Shown: positions 45,076-53,281 of the stretch, piece after piece | Numbering within the stretch: the first letter of the stretch is position 1 | How the letters are laid out: every line of letters starts with the position of its first letter | NCBI GenBank assembly: GCA_964538065.1 | Contig: CAZIDG010000001.1 | Coordinates: 62,001-126,000, forward strand | DNA from: G963664225 sp964538065 | Lineage (GTDB): Bacteria > Verrucomicrobiota > Verrucomicrobiia > Limisphaerales > UBA1319 | DNA: 64,000 bases | Reading direction: 5' to 3' | Notes under the pieces: model-generated | What the model saw: the letters and a program-made list of their open reading frames with translations, nothing else | What the model was told of the DNA's origin: nothing | Databases searched by the model: none | Made by a program: the position numbers and the translations under genes

Positions 45076-46284
45076 TTAGATTTCCTGAGTCGAAGATTCT
45101 TTGGAGAGGTTTCGAGAGTCAATCTTGAGGTGGCGCCACGCAATCACAGCAGCGGCTATGGCGATGGCGCCGCAGATCAAGTAGGGCAGGGCGGCGTGGC
45201 GTTTATAAAGAGTCCCTGCAAACAAAGGGCCTAGAATGCGAGCCAGGCTGCCGACGCTTTGAGCGACGCCCAGGGTGGAACCCTGTTCGTCGGCTGAAGT
45301 TTGGATGCTGATGAGCCCAAAAATGGGTGGCCGGTTGATGCTTGTACCAACCGCCAGGATGGCCAAGACACCCAGGATCAACCCCAGCGATGGCATATAA
45401 GGCAGAAGTGTCAGCCCTACTCCCATGAGGGTAAAGCTCAGGACGATCAACTTGCGTTCACCCAGCACGGAAACAAGTCTTTTGATGAGACCTCCCTGGA
45501 TGCAGGCGGTAATGACTCCGGCAAAGGAAAAGAGGTAGCCGACGTGTTCCGCGTCATAATCCAGCGTTTTATGTGCCAGCAAGGCCAGTGTGGTTTCGTA
45601 GCAGGCGAAACAGAACGTGGCCAAAAAGAACAGGAGTATGAGCAGGCCGATCTGGGGATGGCTGATGGTATGATACCATTGGACGAACCGGGGGCGATAA
45701 ACGGTGTGCTCGGAGGTGGGTTGCCGGCTTTCCGGCAGGATGAATACCGCCAGCAACAGGTTCGCGCCGCACAGGGCCACAGCCACCCAGCCGGGCGTGG
45801 CGGTGCCGAACTTGGCGCTAAAGGCCCCAATAACGGGGCCAAAAATGAATCCGAGGCCGAAAGCCACCCCGATCAGGGCCATCCGCGCCGAGCGGTCCTT
45901 TGGGGGGGTAATATCCGCTACGTATGCCTGTGCGACCGTGATGTTTCCCCCACAGATGCCCGCAAAGGTCCGGCTGGCTAATAGGAGCCACATGCCCTTG
46001 GGGCCCGCCAGGGTGGAAGCCCAGGCGAAAATGACATAGGAGAGCGTTTCCCCAGCCAGGCTGATCAAGAGGATGGGGCGGCGTCCAATGCGGTCGGAGA
46101 GTCTGCCCCAGATGGGGGAAAAAATAAACTGCATCACCGAGAAGGAGGCGATGATGGCTCCAATCATGAAACCGCTGGCGCCGAATTGTTCGGAATAGAG
46201 CGGCAGCAGGGGCATGATCATGCCAAAGCCAATCAGGTCGATGAAAACCGTGAGAAAGATGACCAGTAGGGATGGCTTGCGCAT
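45076..46284 (-). CDS. MFS efflux transporter, TetA-like
   Basis: A 402-residue 12-helix drug:proton antiporter type. The first helix reads LLVIFLTVFIDLIGFGMIMPLLPLY, as in TetA/Bcr relatives. Motif A is intact (GRLSDRIGRRPIL, about 61-73), and motif C is suggested by GVAFGLGFIFGPVIGAF. The start lies 29 nt after the stop of the TolC-like gene, so they are probably one transcript. MFS pumps normally work without an outer-membrane channel, so the pairing is noteworthy. The drug or metabolite is not predictable. Confidence 0.9.
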   Translation of the reverse strand: MRKPSLLVIFLTVFIDLIGFGMIMPLLPLYSEQFGASGFMIGAIIASFSVMQFIFSPIWGRLSDRIGRRPILLISLAGETLSYVIFAWASTLAGPKGMWLLLASRTFAGICGGNITVAQAYVADITPPKDRSARMALIGVAFGLGFIFGPVIGAFSAKFGTATPGWVAVALCGANLLLAVFILPESRQPTSEHTVYRPRFVQWYHTISHPQIGLLILLFFLATFCFACYETTLALLAHKTLDYDAEHVGYLFSFAGVITACIQGGLIKRLVSVLGERKLIVLSFTLMGVGLTLLPYMPSLGLILGVLAILAVGTSINRPPIFGLISIQTSADEQGSTLGVAQSVGSLARILGPLFAGTLYKRHAALPYLICGAIAIAAAVIAWRHLKIDSRNLSKESSTQEI

Positions 46285-46313
46285 ACGTTGCCCGGCGGTG
46301 GCTGTTCGCGAGA

Positions 46314-47717
46314 TTACTTTTTGGGATCAGGCGCGAACAGCTTGCCGATGGCGCGCTCCAGACGCGCCCGTGCGGCTGCGAAATCCCGCAGGGCCTGGAT
46401 TTGTGTTGTTCGGGCCTCTGTGAGCGAGGTTTGTGCACTGAGCACATCCAATTGCGTTCCGGTGCCTGCATCGCTGCGGGCCGTTGCCAGGCGCAACGCT
46501 TCGTCGGCCTGTTCCTGAACTTTTTTGGTGGCTTCCAGCACCTCGCTGGCCTCAATGAAATTGGAATAAGTGGTGCGAACCTCAAGCTCAATCCGGCGGG
46601 AGGTGTCATCGAAATCCACTTGAGCCTTGGCCAGCAAGGCCTTGGCTTCCTGGACTTTGCCCTTGGTCAAGAGACCATCAAAGATATCCCATGAGGCCTG
46701 GGCGCCAGTGAACCAACCCGAAACGTCCTTCGAAAGGTCAGTGCTGAAGCTGGAACTGCGCGAACCATAGCCGCCATTGAGTTGGACGGAGGGCAGGTAA
46801 CCGGCGCGGGCGGACTTGATGGCTTCCTGCTTGAGCGCGATGGCCTTTTTGAGCGCACCCAGTTCCGGACGCAGTTCCATGGCCTGGGCGATGGCGGCAG
46901 GTAATTCCACCTGCCATGGCTCGGCCATCGTGGCGAGGGTCCCCGTCAAGTTGAGGGGAATGTCCTCCCAGATGTCCTTGGGAACATTGTACCCGATGAG
47001 GTTGACCAGGTTGTTTTTGGCGATGCGAAAGGAGTTTTTGGCCTTGATCAACCGTGGACGGGCATTGGCCACTTCCACTTCGGCTCGCAGCACATTAAAA
47101 CGGGGAACCGTGCCAGCCTCGAAACGACGTTTGGTGTCTTCCAACTCCTGGGTGAGCAACTTGACCGAGGCCTCCTGCACAGTGATCTGCTGGGCGGCCA
47201 ACAAGACATCAGCGTACGCCAGCCGTACTTCGAGCAAATTATCAGCGATGGCGGCTTGATGGTTTAGCAAGGCTTGTTCCTTGGTCAAACGGGCGGAACG
47301 CAAAGCGGCGTTGATGCGTCCCCCGGCATAGATGGACTGGACCAGGGCGATGTTGGCGTTCCAGCTTTGATCGGGGTAGTTGATGGTGAAGAGCTGGCCT
47401 TCAAAAGGGAAATGATCGACCGATTCCTTGTCGATCAGTTTATATTCGGATTTGGTCTGGACCTTCGGCAGTGCGATGGCACGGGTTTGCACCACCACGC
47501 CATAGGTGGCTTCCAACTGTTTTTCGGATTTTTGGATCGCGCTGTTTTGCTTGAGAGCCAGGTTCAGGCAATCCACCAGCGACAATGGCGCGGACAACCA
47601 GGCATACTTGGCGGGCGGGGCATTGGTATCAGCCCCCTGGAGGGGGAGAACGGCCCCTGCCAGCATGGCCACACAACATCCTGTCACTGCCAGGCGATTG
47701 AAACGATTGGATTTCAT
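46314..47717 (-). CDS. TolC-family outer-membrane efflux protein
   Basis: A 467-residue protein with signal peptide (RLAVTGCCVAMLAGAVLPLQGA-D). Two OEP repeats are visible: LSLVDCLNLALKQNSAIQKSEKQLEA followed by long coiled helices, and the second at PWQVELPAAIAQAMELRPELGALKKAIALKQEAIKSA. The strand sections and the QLDVLSAQTSLTEARTTQIQALRDFAAARARLERAIG signature near the end are typical. It provides the exit duct for tripartite export. It lies between gatB (67 nt) and an MFS pump (29 nt). No adaptor gene is adjacent; the RND adaptor and pump at 25650-30068 lack a channel and could use it. Confidence 0.93.
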   Translation of the reverse strand: MKSNRFNRLAVTGCCVAMLAGAVLPLQGADTNAPPAKYAWLSAPLSLVDCLNLALKQNSAIQKSEKQLEATYGVVVQTRAIALPKVQTKSEYKLIDKESVDHFPFEGQLFTINYPDQSWNANIALVQSIYAGGRINAALRSARLTKEQALLNHQAAIADNLLEVRLAYADVLLAAQQITVQEASVKLLTQELEDTKRRFEAGTVPRFNVLRAEVEVANARPRLIKAKNSFRIAKNNLVNLIGYNVPKDIWEDIPLNLTGTLATMAEPWQVELPAAIAQAMELRPELGALKKAIALKQEAIKSARAGYLPSVQLNGGYGSRSSSFSTDLSKDVSGWFTGAQASWDIFDGLLTKGKVQEAKALLAKAQVDFDDTSRRIELEVRTTYSNFIEASEVLEATKKVQEQADEALRLATARSDAGTGTQLDVLSAQTSLTEARTTQIQALRDFAAARARLERAIGKLFAPDPKK

Positions 47718-47784
47718 GTTCGGGATCGTTTTTTTAGCTTATTTAAGGACCGTCATGTACTGCCATGGCATCACCTGTCGAACC

Positions 47785-49209
47785 TCATGCCTTGAGTTTC
47801 TTCTCCAGTATCTGCCCCACCACGTTGGGGTTGGCCTTGCCTTTGCTGTTTTTCATGACCTGTCCCTTGAGGAAATTCAGCGCGGCAACCTTGCCCGCCC
47901 GATAGTCTGCCACACTGCGCGGGTTGGCCGCTATGGCGTCATCGCAGAACTTCTCAAGTGCCCCCTCATCACTGACTTGCACGAGTCCTTTTTTCTCCAC
48001 GATGCTGGCAGGAGTAGTGCCTGAGGCAAACATCTCATTAAACACGTCCTGCGCGATCTTGGAACTGATCTTGCCCGAGTCCACCAAGTCTATGAGCTCC
48101 AGGATTCCCTGGGGCTTGAACTTCAAATCCTCCAGGCCCGTTTGAGACTCGGTCATCTTGGCCCGTAGGTTATTGATCACCCAGTTGGCCACGGCTTTGG
48201 GATTCTTGCTGTTGGGGGCCAGTTGCTCGAAATAAGTGCCGAGGGGGACATCGTTGACAAAGGTCTCAGCATCTGAGGCGGGCAACTGATATTGGGTCAT
48301 GAAACGGCGTTTCTTGGCCAGGGGCAGTTCCACCACGCGGGAGCGCACTTCGGCCAGCCAGTCGGCTGTGGGGGCCATCGGCATCAAATCCGGTTCAGGG
48401 AAATATCGATAATCGTGTGCCTCTTCCTTGGTGCGCATGGTTTCGGTGATGCCGGCAGCGTCATCCCAGCGCCGGGTTTCCTGGCGTAGCGAGCCGCCTT
48501 TGGATACGACCTCGATTTGCCGGGGGATTTCATACTCAAGCGCCCGGCGAACCCCACTGAAGCTGTTCATGTTCTTGATTTCAATCTTCATGCCCAACTC
48601 ACGCTGCCCCCGGGGCCGAACGCTGATGTTGACATCGCACCGCACCATGCCCTTTTCCATGTCGCAATCGCTCACGCCGCCATAAATCAGGATGTCCTTC
48701 AGGGCGTTGAGGTAATCGTAGGCCATCTGGGGCGAGTCAATATCGGGTTCCGAGACGATTTCCAGCAGGGGCACCCCGGCGCGGTTGAAATCCAGACCGC
48801 TATTGTGGGCGAAATGGAAGCTTTTGCCGACGTCCTCCTCCAAGTGCGCCCGAGTGATGCGGACCTTCTTGATACCGCCCTCGCTTTCAAACTCCACCAG
48901 GCCGGCCAGTGTCGAAGGACGGTCATACTGGCTGATCTGGTAGTTCTTGGGCATGTCGGGATAGAAATAGTTTTTCCGGTCGAATTTGGCGAAAGGGGCG
49001 ACTGAACAATTCAACAACATGCCGGCCAGGGCGGTTAATCGCAGGGCCTCCTCATTGGGAACGGGGAGTACACCCGGCAGCCCAAGGCAGACGGGACACA
49101 CCTGGGTGTTGGGCGGGGCACCGAATTCGTTGGCGCAGCCACACCACATTTTCGATTTTGTCCGCAGTTGCACGTGGGTTTCCAGCCCGATTACAGCTTC
49201 ATAATCCAT
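47785..49209 (-). CDS. gatB: Aspartyl/glutamyl-tRNA amidotransferase subunit B
   Basis: A 474-residue subunit of the GatCAB complex, which converts misacylated Glu-tRNA(Gln) and Asp-tRNA(Asn) to the amidated forms. It opens with VIGLETHVQLRTKSKMWCGC, and the zinc-site and catalytic block NTQVCPVCLGLPGVLPVPN (about 34-52) and FDRKNYFYPDMPKNYQISQYD are intact. The C-terminal helical YqeY-like tail recognises tRNA. TAAAGGAG lies just upstream of ATG 49209, one of the clearest ribosome sites in the window. gatA and gatC are not in this window, so the complex is encoded at split loci. Confidence 0.97.
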   Translation of the reverse strand: MDYEAVIGLETHVQLRTKSKMWCGCANEFGAPPNTQVCPVCLGLPGVLPVPNEEALRLTALAGMLLNCSVAPFAKFDRKNYFYPDMPKNYQISQYDRPSTLAGLVEFESEGGIKKVRITRAHLEEDVGKSFHFAHNSGLDFNRAGVPLLEIVSEPDIDSPQMAYDYLNALKDILIYGGVSDCDMEKGMVRCDVNISVRPRGQRELGMKIEIKNMNSFSGVRRALEYEIPRQIEVVSKGGSLRQETRRWDDAAGITETMRTKEEAHDYRYFPEPDLMPMAPTADWLAEVRSRVVELPLAKKRRFMTQYQLPASDAETFVNDVPLGTYFEQLAPNSKNPKAVANWVINNLRAKMTESQTGLEDLKFKPQGILELIDLVDSGKISSKIAQDVFNEMFASGTTPASIVEKKGLVQVSDEGALEKFCDDAIAANPRSVADYRAGKVAALNFLKGQVMKNSKGKANPNVVGQILEKKLKA

Positions 49210-49378
49210 ATGGCGGCTCCTTTATGCCAGAATCCCAATCTGATGCAAAATCCTTATTTAGGGAAATGCGGCGGCCAGGAAGAAGGGGGGCATGACCCCG
49301 CATGCCTCCGATTTGGGCATGATGCCGAAATTAAGGCTTGCCTTTTTGGCGTCCAATCGGATGATTGCCCTCTCTATT

Positions 49379-50149
49379 ATGAGTTCCGATGTGACACAAT
49401 CCGCGGGCTTTGATGATTTTGTTGCCTGGCTGTTGGTAAATAAAAAAAGAATCATAACCGGCACCACTGTGGTGGCTTCGGCTGCGTTGGTGATTTCATT
49501 TGTGGTTTATCAAAAGAACCAGCATGAAATCAAAGCCAACGCCGCACTGCTCGGACTGGGCCTGCCACTAGCACAGATTGAAGGTGGTCCCAATGCCGCT
49601 GCATTGACCAAGGTGGCGACTGATTTTGCGGGTACCGCTGCTGCTGAACGGGCTCTGTTGATGGGGGCTGAGGCCCTCTATGGCGAGGGGAAATACAGCG
49701 AGGCCTACACCCAGTTCAAGAAATTCCAGGGTGAATATGGTGGCAGCCGGTTGTATCCCATTGCCACGTATGGTGTGGCTGTCAGTCTTGATGCGCAAAA
49801 CAAACAGGACGAAGCCATTACGGCTTATGATGATTTGATCAAGCGGTTTGCCACCGAAAGCGTGGCCGATCAGGCTCGGCTCTCGCTGGCGCGTCTCTTT
49901 GAGGCGAAAAACCAACCTGCAAAGGCCCTCAAGTTGTACGATGAAGTTGTGGGCGGTGCCGGCGGCCGGACAGGGTATGGTTACGAAGCGACCGATCTTC
50001 GGGCGAAATTGCTCGCCAAACATCCTGATTTGGCTCCCGCCACGCCAGTTCCGGCCACGAAGTCGGGCTTTGCGGCATCCACCAATCAGCCCAAGCTGAC
50101 TGCTGCCACCAATGCGGCAGCGGGTGCGACGAATGCCGTCAAAAAATAA
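49379..50149 (+). CDS. Membrane-anchored TPR protein, YfgM-like
   Basis: A 256-residue protein with a short cytoplasmic N-terminus, one membrane segment (RIITGTTVVASAALVISFVVYQ, about 24-45) and a periplasmic tetratricopeptide region (SEAYTQFKKFQGEYGGSRLYPIATYGVAVSLDAQ, DEAITAYDDLIKRF, AKALKLYDEVVGG). The tail is low-complexity Ala/Thr/Pro. The architecture is that of YfgM/BamD-like envelope assembly helpers. ATG 49379 starts the conserved part; ATG 49361 is an alternative, and neither has a Shine-Dalgarno. The UDP-glucose dehydrogenase gene begins 9 nt after the stop. Confidence 0.75.
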   Translation: MSSDVTQSAGFDDFVAWLLVNKKRIITGTTVVASAALVISFVVYQKNQHEIKANAALLGLGLPLAQIEGGPNAAALTKVATDFAGTAAAERALLMGAEALYGEGKYSEAYTQFKKFQGEYGGSRLYPIATYGVAVSLDAQNKQDEAITAYDDLIKRFATESVADQARLSLARLFEAKNQPAKALKLYDEVVGGAGGRTGYGYEATDLRAKLLAKHPDLAPATPVPATKSGFAASTNQPKLTAATNAAAGATNAVKK

Positions 50150-50158
50150 TTCCCGAAC

Positions 50159-51448
50159 GTGAAGATTGCGATCATTGGCACAGGTTATGTCGGGTTGGTG
50201 ACCGGCACCTGCTTTGCAGAGATAGGGCATCAGGTCATTTGCATCGACTGTGATGCTGGGAAAGTGGAGCAGCTTCAGTCAGGGTTCATGCCCATCTATG
50301 AACCGGGCTTGGAGGAGTTGGTGAAGAAAAACACCACTGCCGGACGCCTCCGTTTCACCACCAGCACCAAGGAAGGGGTCGAACAATCCCAGGTCATTTT
50401 CATTGCCGTTCCAACGCCGCCGCTTCCCGATGGCAGCGTTGATTTGAGCTTCATGGAAGGAGTGGCTCGGGAAATTGCCGCCGCCATGACCAGCTACAAG
50501 ATCGTGGTGGACAAAAGCACGGTCCCTGTGAAGACAGGCGAGAAGGTGGCTGAGACCATCAAGCGCTACTGCAAGGCCAAGGTGGATGTGGATGTGGTGA
50601 GCAATCCGGAGTTCCTGCGCGAGGGTTCCGCTGTTGAGGATTTCCTGCATCCGGATCGTATTGTGGTGGGGGTGGCCTCACCGCGGCCGGTCCCTGCCAT
50701 GAAGGAGCTCTATGCGCCCTTGAAAACGCCGGTCATCGTGACCGACATCAATTCGGCCGAGCTGATCAAGCACGCAGCCAATTCGTTTTTGGCGCTCAAG
50801 ATTTCCTATATCAACGCGCTCTCGGTGATTTGCGAAGCCTCCAAGGCTAATGTCCAGGAGGTGGCCAATGGCATCGGCATGGATGTCCGCATCGGACGAC
50901 AGTTTCTTGATGCCTCACTGGGATTTGGTGGAAGTTGTTTTCCCAAGGACCTGAGTGCGTTCATCAAAATTTCCGAGCAGTTGGGGTATGATTTTGCATT
51001 GCTGCGCGAGGTTCAAAAGATCAATGCCCAGCAGATGGAGCGCTTTGTTAAGAAGATCATCGAAACGCTTTGGGTGTTGAAAGACAAGACCATCGGCGTG
51101 CTGGGGCTCGCGTTCAAACAGAACACGGATGATGTGCGCATGTCACCCGCCATATCGCTCTGCCATCGACTGCAACAGGAGGGGGCCCACCTGCGCGTTT
51201 ACGATCCCAAGGCCATGGAAAAAGCCAAGGCCCTGCTCAAGGATGTCGTTTATGTTGATGACATGAACAAGGTCGCCGATGGGTGCGACGCCCTGGTCAT
51301 CGCTACGGAGTGGCCGGAATTCAAGCAGTTGGATCTTGAATACGCCCGCCGCGTATTGACACACCCCATCCTTTTCGATGGCCGCAATCTCTTTGATGCC
51401 CAGCACATGGAGCAACTCGGCTTCATTTATAAAGGCATTGGCCGGTAA
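50159..51448 (+). CDS. UDP-glucose 6-dehydrogenase
   Basis: A 429-residue NAD-dependent enzyme making UDP-glucuronate for surface polysaccharides. It starts with GTG, directly encoding the Rossmann strand MKIAIIGTGYVGLVTGTCFAEIGH. The VDKSTVPVKTGEKV and NPEFLREGSAVEDFLHPDRIVVG blocks, the catalytic Cys in GFGGSCFPKDLSAF (about 260) and the C-terminal NAD-binding half (IGVLGLAFKQNTDDVRMSPA) are all present. Its stop overlaps the Nudix start in TAATG. No other nucleotide-sugar gene is adjacent. Confidence 0.95.
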   Translation: MKIAIIGTGYVGLVTGTCFAEIGHQVICIDCDAGKVEQLQSGFMPIYEPGLEELVKKNTTAGRLRFTTSTKEGVEQSQVIFIAVPTPPLPDGSVDLSFMEGVAREIAAAMTSYKIVVDKSTVPVKTGEKVAETIKRYCKAKVDVDVVSNPEFLREGSAVEDFLHPDRIVVGVASPRPVPAMKELYAPLKTPVIVTDINSAELIKHAANSFLALKISYINALSVICEASKANVQEVANGIGMDVRIGRQFLDASLGFGGSCFPKDLSAFIKISEQLGYDFALLREVQKINAQQMERFVKKIIETLWVLKDKTIGVLGLAFKQNTDDVRMSPAISLCHRLQQEGAHLRVYDPKAMEKAKALLKDVVYVDDMNKVADGCDALVIATEWPEFKQLDLEYARRVLTHPILFDGRNLFDAQHMEQLGFIYKGIGR

Positions 51449-51876
51449 TGGCCTTTGCGGACGGGGTTCCCATGAAGATCATTGAAGTGGCCGCCGGGCT
51501 TGTTTTTCGTGGCGGACGGCTTCTGATCACCCAGCGCCAGGCTGGCGATCACCTCGGTGGTTACTGGGAATTTCCAGGGGGCAAAAGAGAGCCGCAGGAG
51601 GACTATCCCACGTGTCTGGCGCGGGAATTGCGCGAGGAACTGGGTATTCAAGTCGAGGTGGGCCGATTGCTGGCGGAGGTGGATCATCCATATCCGGATC
51701 GCATCATTCACTTGAAGTTTTTCCGGTGCACCCTTCTCGCCGGGGAGCCTCAGACCATTGATTGCCAGGCGGTGGCATGGGTTGAGCCTCCGGATTTGCA
51801 GCGTTATACTTTCCCCCCTGCAGACGCGAGTCTTCTCGATCAATTGGTGGCCTCGCCTGAACTGTGGCGGGATTGA
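51448..51876 (+). CDS. MutT-like Nudix hydrolase
   Basis: A 142-residue Nudix enzyme, most like 8-oxo-dGTP diphosphatase, which cleans oxidised dGTP from the nucleotide pool. The Nudix box GGKREPQEDYPTCLARELRE-ELGI fits G-x5-E-x7-REUXEEXGU exactly. The preceding LLITQRQAGDHLGGYWEFPGG is the MutT pattern. The start overlaps the previous stop in TAATG; an ATG 24 nt later is possible. A uracil-DNA glycosylase gene follows 14 nt downstream, giving two DNA-damage avoidance or repair genes in a row. Confidence 0.88.
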   Translation: MAFADGVPMKIIEVAAGLVFRGGRLLITQRQAGDHLGGYWEFPGGKREPQEDYPTCLARELREELGIQVEVGRLLAEVDHPYPDRIIHLKFFRCTLLAGEPQTIDCQAVAWVEPPDLQRYTFPPADASLLDQLVASPELWRD

Positions 51877-51890
51877 GAGGAAGTGGTGTG

Positions 51891-52472
51891 ATGCCGGATC
51901 CCGCACAAGTGTACGCCAAAGCCCGTCAATGCACGGTTTGTGCGTCCGCCCTGGGCCATGCCCCCCGGCCCGTGTTTCGTGCCTCGCCTTCCGCGCGTTT
52001 GCTCATAGTCGGCCAGGCCCCCGGCCGCAAAGTTCATGAAACAGGCCTTCCTTGGAATGACCTTTCTGGCGACCGCCTGCGCGCCTGGCTCAACATGAGC
52101 CGGGAGACCTTTTACGACGAGAGCCGCATCGCGATCATACCCATTGGCCTGTGCTATCCAGGGAAGGGGCCAGGGGGGGATCTCCCGCCACGTCCCGAAT
52201 GTGCTCCACTGTGGCATCCTGTGCTTCGAGCTACTCTTCCCAACATTCAACTGACGCTGCTGATTGGCGGGTACGCCCAGGCGTTTTATTTGACGGAACG
52301 ACAGGGAAGGACCTTGGCGGACACAGTGCAACGGGGCGCCCAATACCTGCCCGAATATTTCCCGTTGCCTCATCCCAGTCCGCGCAACTTGCGATGGTTC
52401 CAAACTCATCCCTGGTTTGAAAACGAAGTCATACCGCGTTTGCGACAGTGCGTGGCACGGATACTCGGTTAA
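51891..52472 (+). CDS. Uracil-DNA glycosylase superfamily protein
   Basis: A 193-residue protein. Motif A is VGQAPGRKVHETGLPWND (family 4-like GEAPG/GQAPG), and motif B reads LPHPSPRN. A pair CTVC near the N-terminus and two later cysteines (GLCYPGK and PECAP) could bind an Fe-S cluster as in family 4/5 enzymes. It would excise uracil or a related damaged base. GAGAGGAAG precedes ATG 51891, a good ribosome site. It is the last gene of the 49379-52472 unit and converges on the peroxiredoxin gene with 8 nt between stops. Confidence 0.85.
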   Translation: MPDPAQVYAKARQCTVCASALGHAPRPVFRASPSARLLIVGQAPGRKVHETGLPWNDLSGDRLRAWLNMSRETFYDESRIAIIPIGLCYPGKGPGGDLPPRPECAPLWHPVLRATLPNIQLTLLIGGYAQAFYLTERQGRTLADTVQRGAQYLPEYFPLPHPSPRNLRWFQTHPWFENEVIPRLRQCVARILG

Positions 52473-52480
52473 GAGATGGC

Positions 52481-53017
52481 CTATTGGGCCTTTAAAGCGG
52501 TGATGGCCTGTTTCATCTCCTCCAGATGGACGGCGGCCGATGGATTGTCTGTGATGGCACGGATGATCCCGTTTTTATCAATAAGAAAACTAATCCGTCG
52601 TGCCATGTCCTGATCAGGCGCCCTGCGGGCCGAAAAGGCATCGGCAATCTTTCCATTCGTATCGCTGATCAGTGTGAAATTGAGATGGTGTTTCTGTTTA
52701 AACTTTTGATGGCTATCCCTGGAGTCAAAGCTGACGCCTGCAACTTCGACATCTTTGCTCTTCAAGTCATCCATTGTGTCGCGCAATCCACAGGCCTGTG
52801 CTGTGCATCCGGGGGTGTCGTCCTTGGGATAGAAATAGAGCAGGACAGCTTTTCTGGATGCATAATCGGACAAACGCCACACATTGCCATCCTGGTCAAT
52901 GCCTTCCACCTGGGGGGCTTTGTCTCCCTTTTGAAGTGGCGATGAGGTCGGTTCGGCCAACAGGATCATCGTTGTCGCACAAAGCATCGACACGATATGA
53001 AATGGAGTTGAGAACAT
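52481..53017 (-). CDS. Exported Bcp-type peroxiredoxin
   Basis: A 178-residue thioredoxin-fold peroxidase. The catalytic region YPKDDTPGCTAQACGLRD has the peroxidatic Cys followed five residues later by a second Cys, the atypical 2-Cys arrangement of Bcp/PrxQ. ATG 53017 begins a signal peptide (STPFHIVSMLCATTMILLAE), so the enzyme acts outside the cytoplasm, whereas classical Bcp is cytoplasmic. An in-frame ATG at 53053 would lie within a strong hairpin and is less likely. The terminator-like hairpin at 53042-53066 is only 25 nt upstream of the start, so expression may depend on read-through or on a start site inside that gap. Confidence 0.88.
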   Translation of the reverse strand: MFSTPFHIVSMLCATTMILLAEPTSSPLQKGDKAPQVEGIDQDGNVWRLSDYASRKAVLLYFYPKDDTPGCTAQACGLRDTMDDLKSKDVEVAGVSFDSRDSHQKFKQKHHLNFTLISDTNGKIADAFSARRAPDQDMARRISFLIDKNGIIRAITDNPSAAVHLEEMKQAITALKAQ

Positions 53018-53035
53018 AACATTTTTCGCTGTATT

Positions 53036-53072
53036 AAAAAGACCGCCTCGCATCTCACGAGACGGTATTTTT
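53036..53072. terminator. Bidirectional-looking terminator hairpin upstream of peroxiredoxin gene
   Basis: accgcctcg (53042-53050) pairs with cgagacggt (53058-53066), 9 bp with one mismatch and a 7-nt loop. Five T follow on the plus strand (53068-53072), and CTTTTTAATAC follows on the minus strand. On the minus strand it ends the small unit starting near 53241 and stands just before the peroxiredoxin start. Confidence 0.65.
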
Positions 53073-53241
53073 GGTCAGTGCCAGATTACTCTGACCCGGG
53101 CCTCAAATCGTGCGCGCCATCAGGCTTATGACGCACCTTTTGATGGATGTTGTGGAATCGTTCTGCAACGTCCCTTGCCCACCCTTGACGATTCGGTTGA
53201 ACAGAGCCTTCACCAACGCCCCCGTCTCTGCATTCATCAAC
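53042..53241 (-). ncRNA. Candidate small structured RNA or peroxiredoxin leader
   Basis: A minus-strand unit of about 200 nt between a good promoter and a terminator. Complementary segments nest well. TTGATG (53240-53235) pairs with CATCAA (53145-53140), enclosing CAGAG/CTCTG and a longer arm GAATCGT/ACGATTC with an inner GCAA/TTGC hairpin. Further 3' are a GTGCG..CGCAC hairpin and GGTCAG/CTGACC. The layout fits either a free small RNA or a transcription-attenuation leader for the peroxiredoxin gene. It does not match 6S, tmRNA, SRP, RNase P or any riboswitch I know. The pairing was done by eye and could be chance, and a 44-codon ORF occupies the same strand. Confidence 0.35.
53103..53237 (-). 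CDS. Possible 44-residue small protein
   Basis: An ATG (53237) lies 11 nt past the -10 of the candidate promoter, and the frame runs 44 codons to a TGA at 53103. About 70% of third positions are G or C, like the real genes around it. The peptide begins MNAETGALVKALFNRIVKG, basic and amphipathic in its first half. There is no Shine-Dalgarno and I do not recognise the sequence. It may be a genuine small protein or a chance frame in a structured RNA. Confidence 0.3.
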   Translation of the reverse strand: MNAETGALVKALFNRIVKGGQGTLQNDSTTSIKRCVISLMARTI

Positions 53242-53247
53242 ATGAGA

Positions 53248-53276
53248 ACATTAACTCAGCTTCTGAAGAGTGTCAA
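53248..53276 (-). promoter_or_regulatory. Sigma70-type promoter upstream of small unit
   Basis: On the minus strand a perfect TTGACA (53276-53271) is followed by a 17-nt spacer and TAATGT (53253-53248). The -35 is consensus, the -10 moderate. It begins right after the stop of the upstream TPR gene (53282). Confidence 0.55.
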
Positions 53277-53281
53277 TTTGA

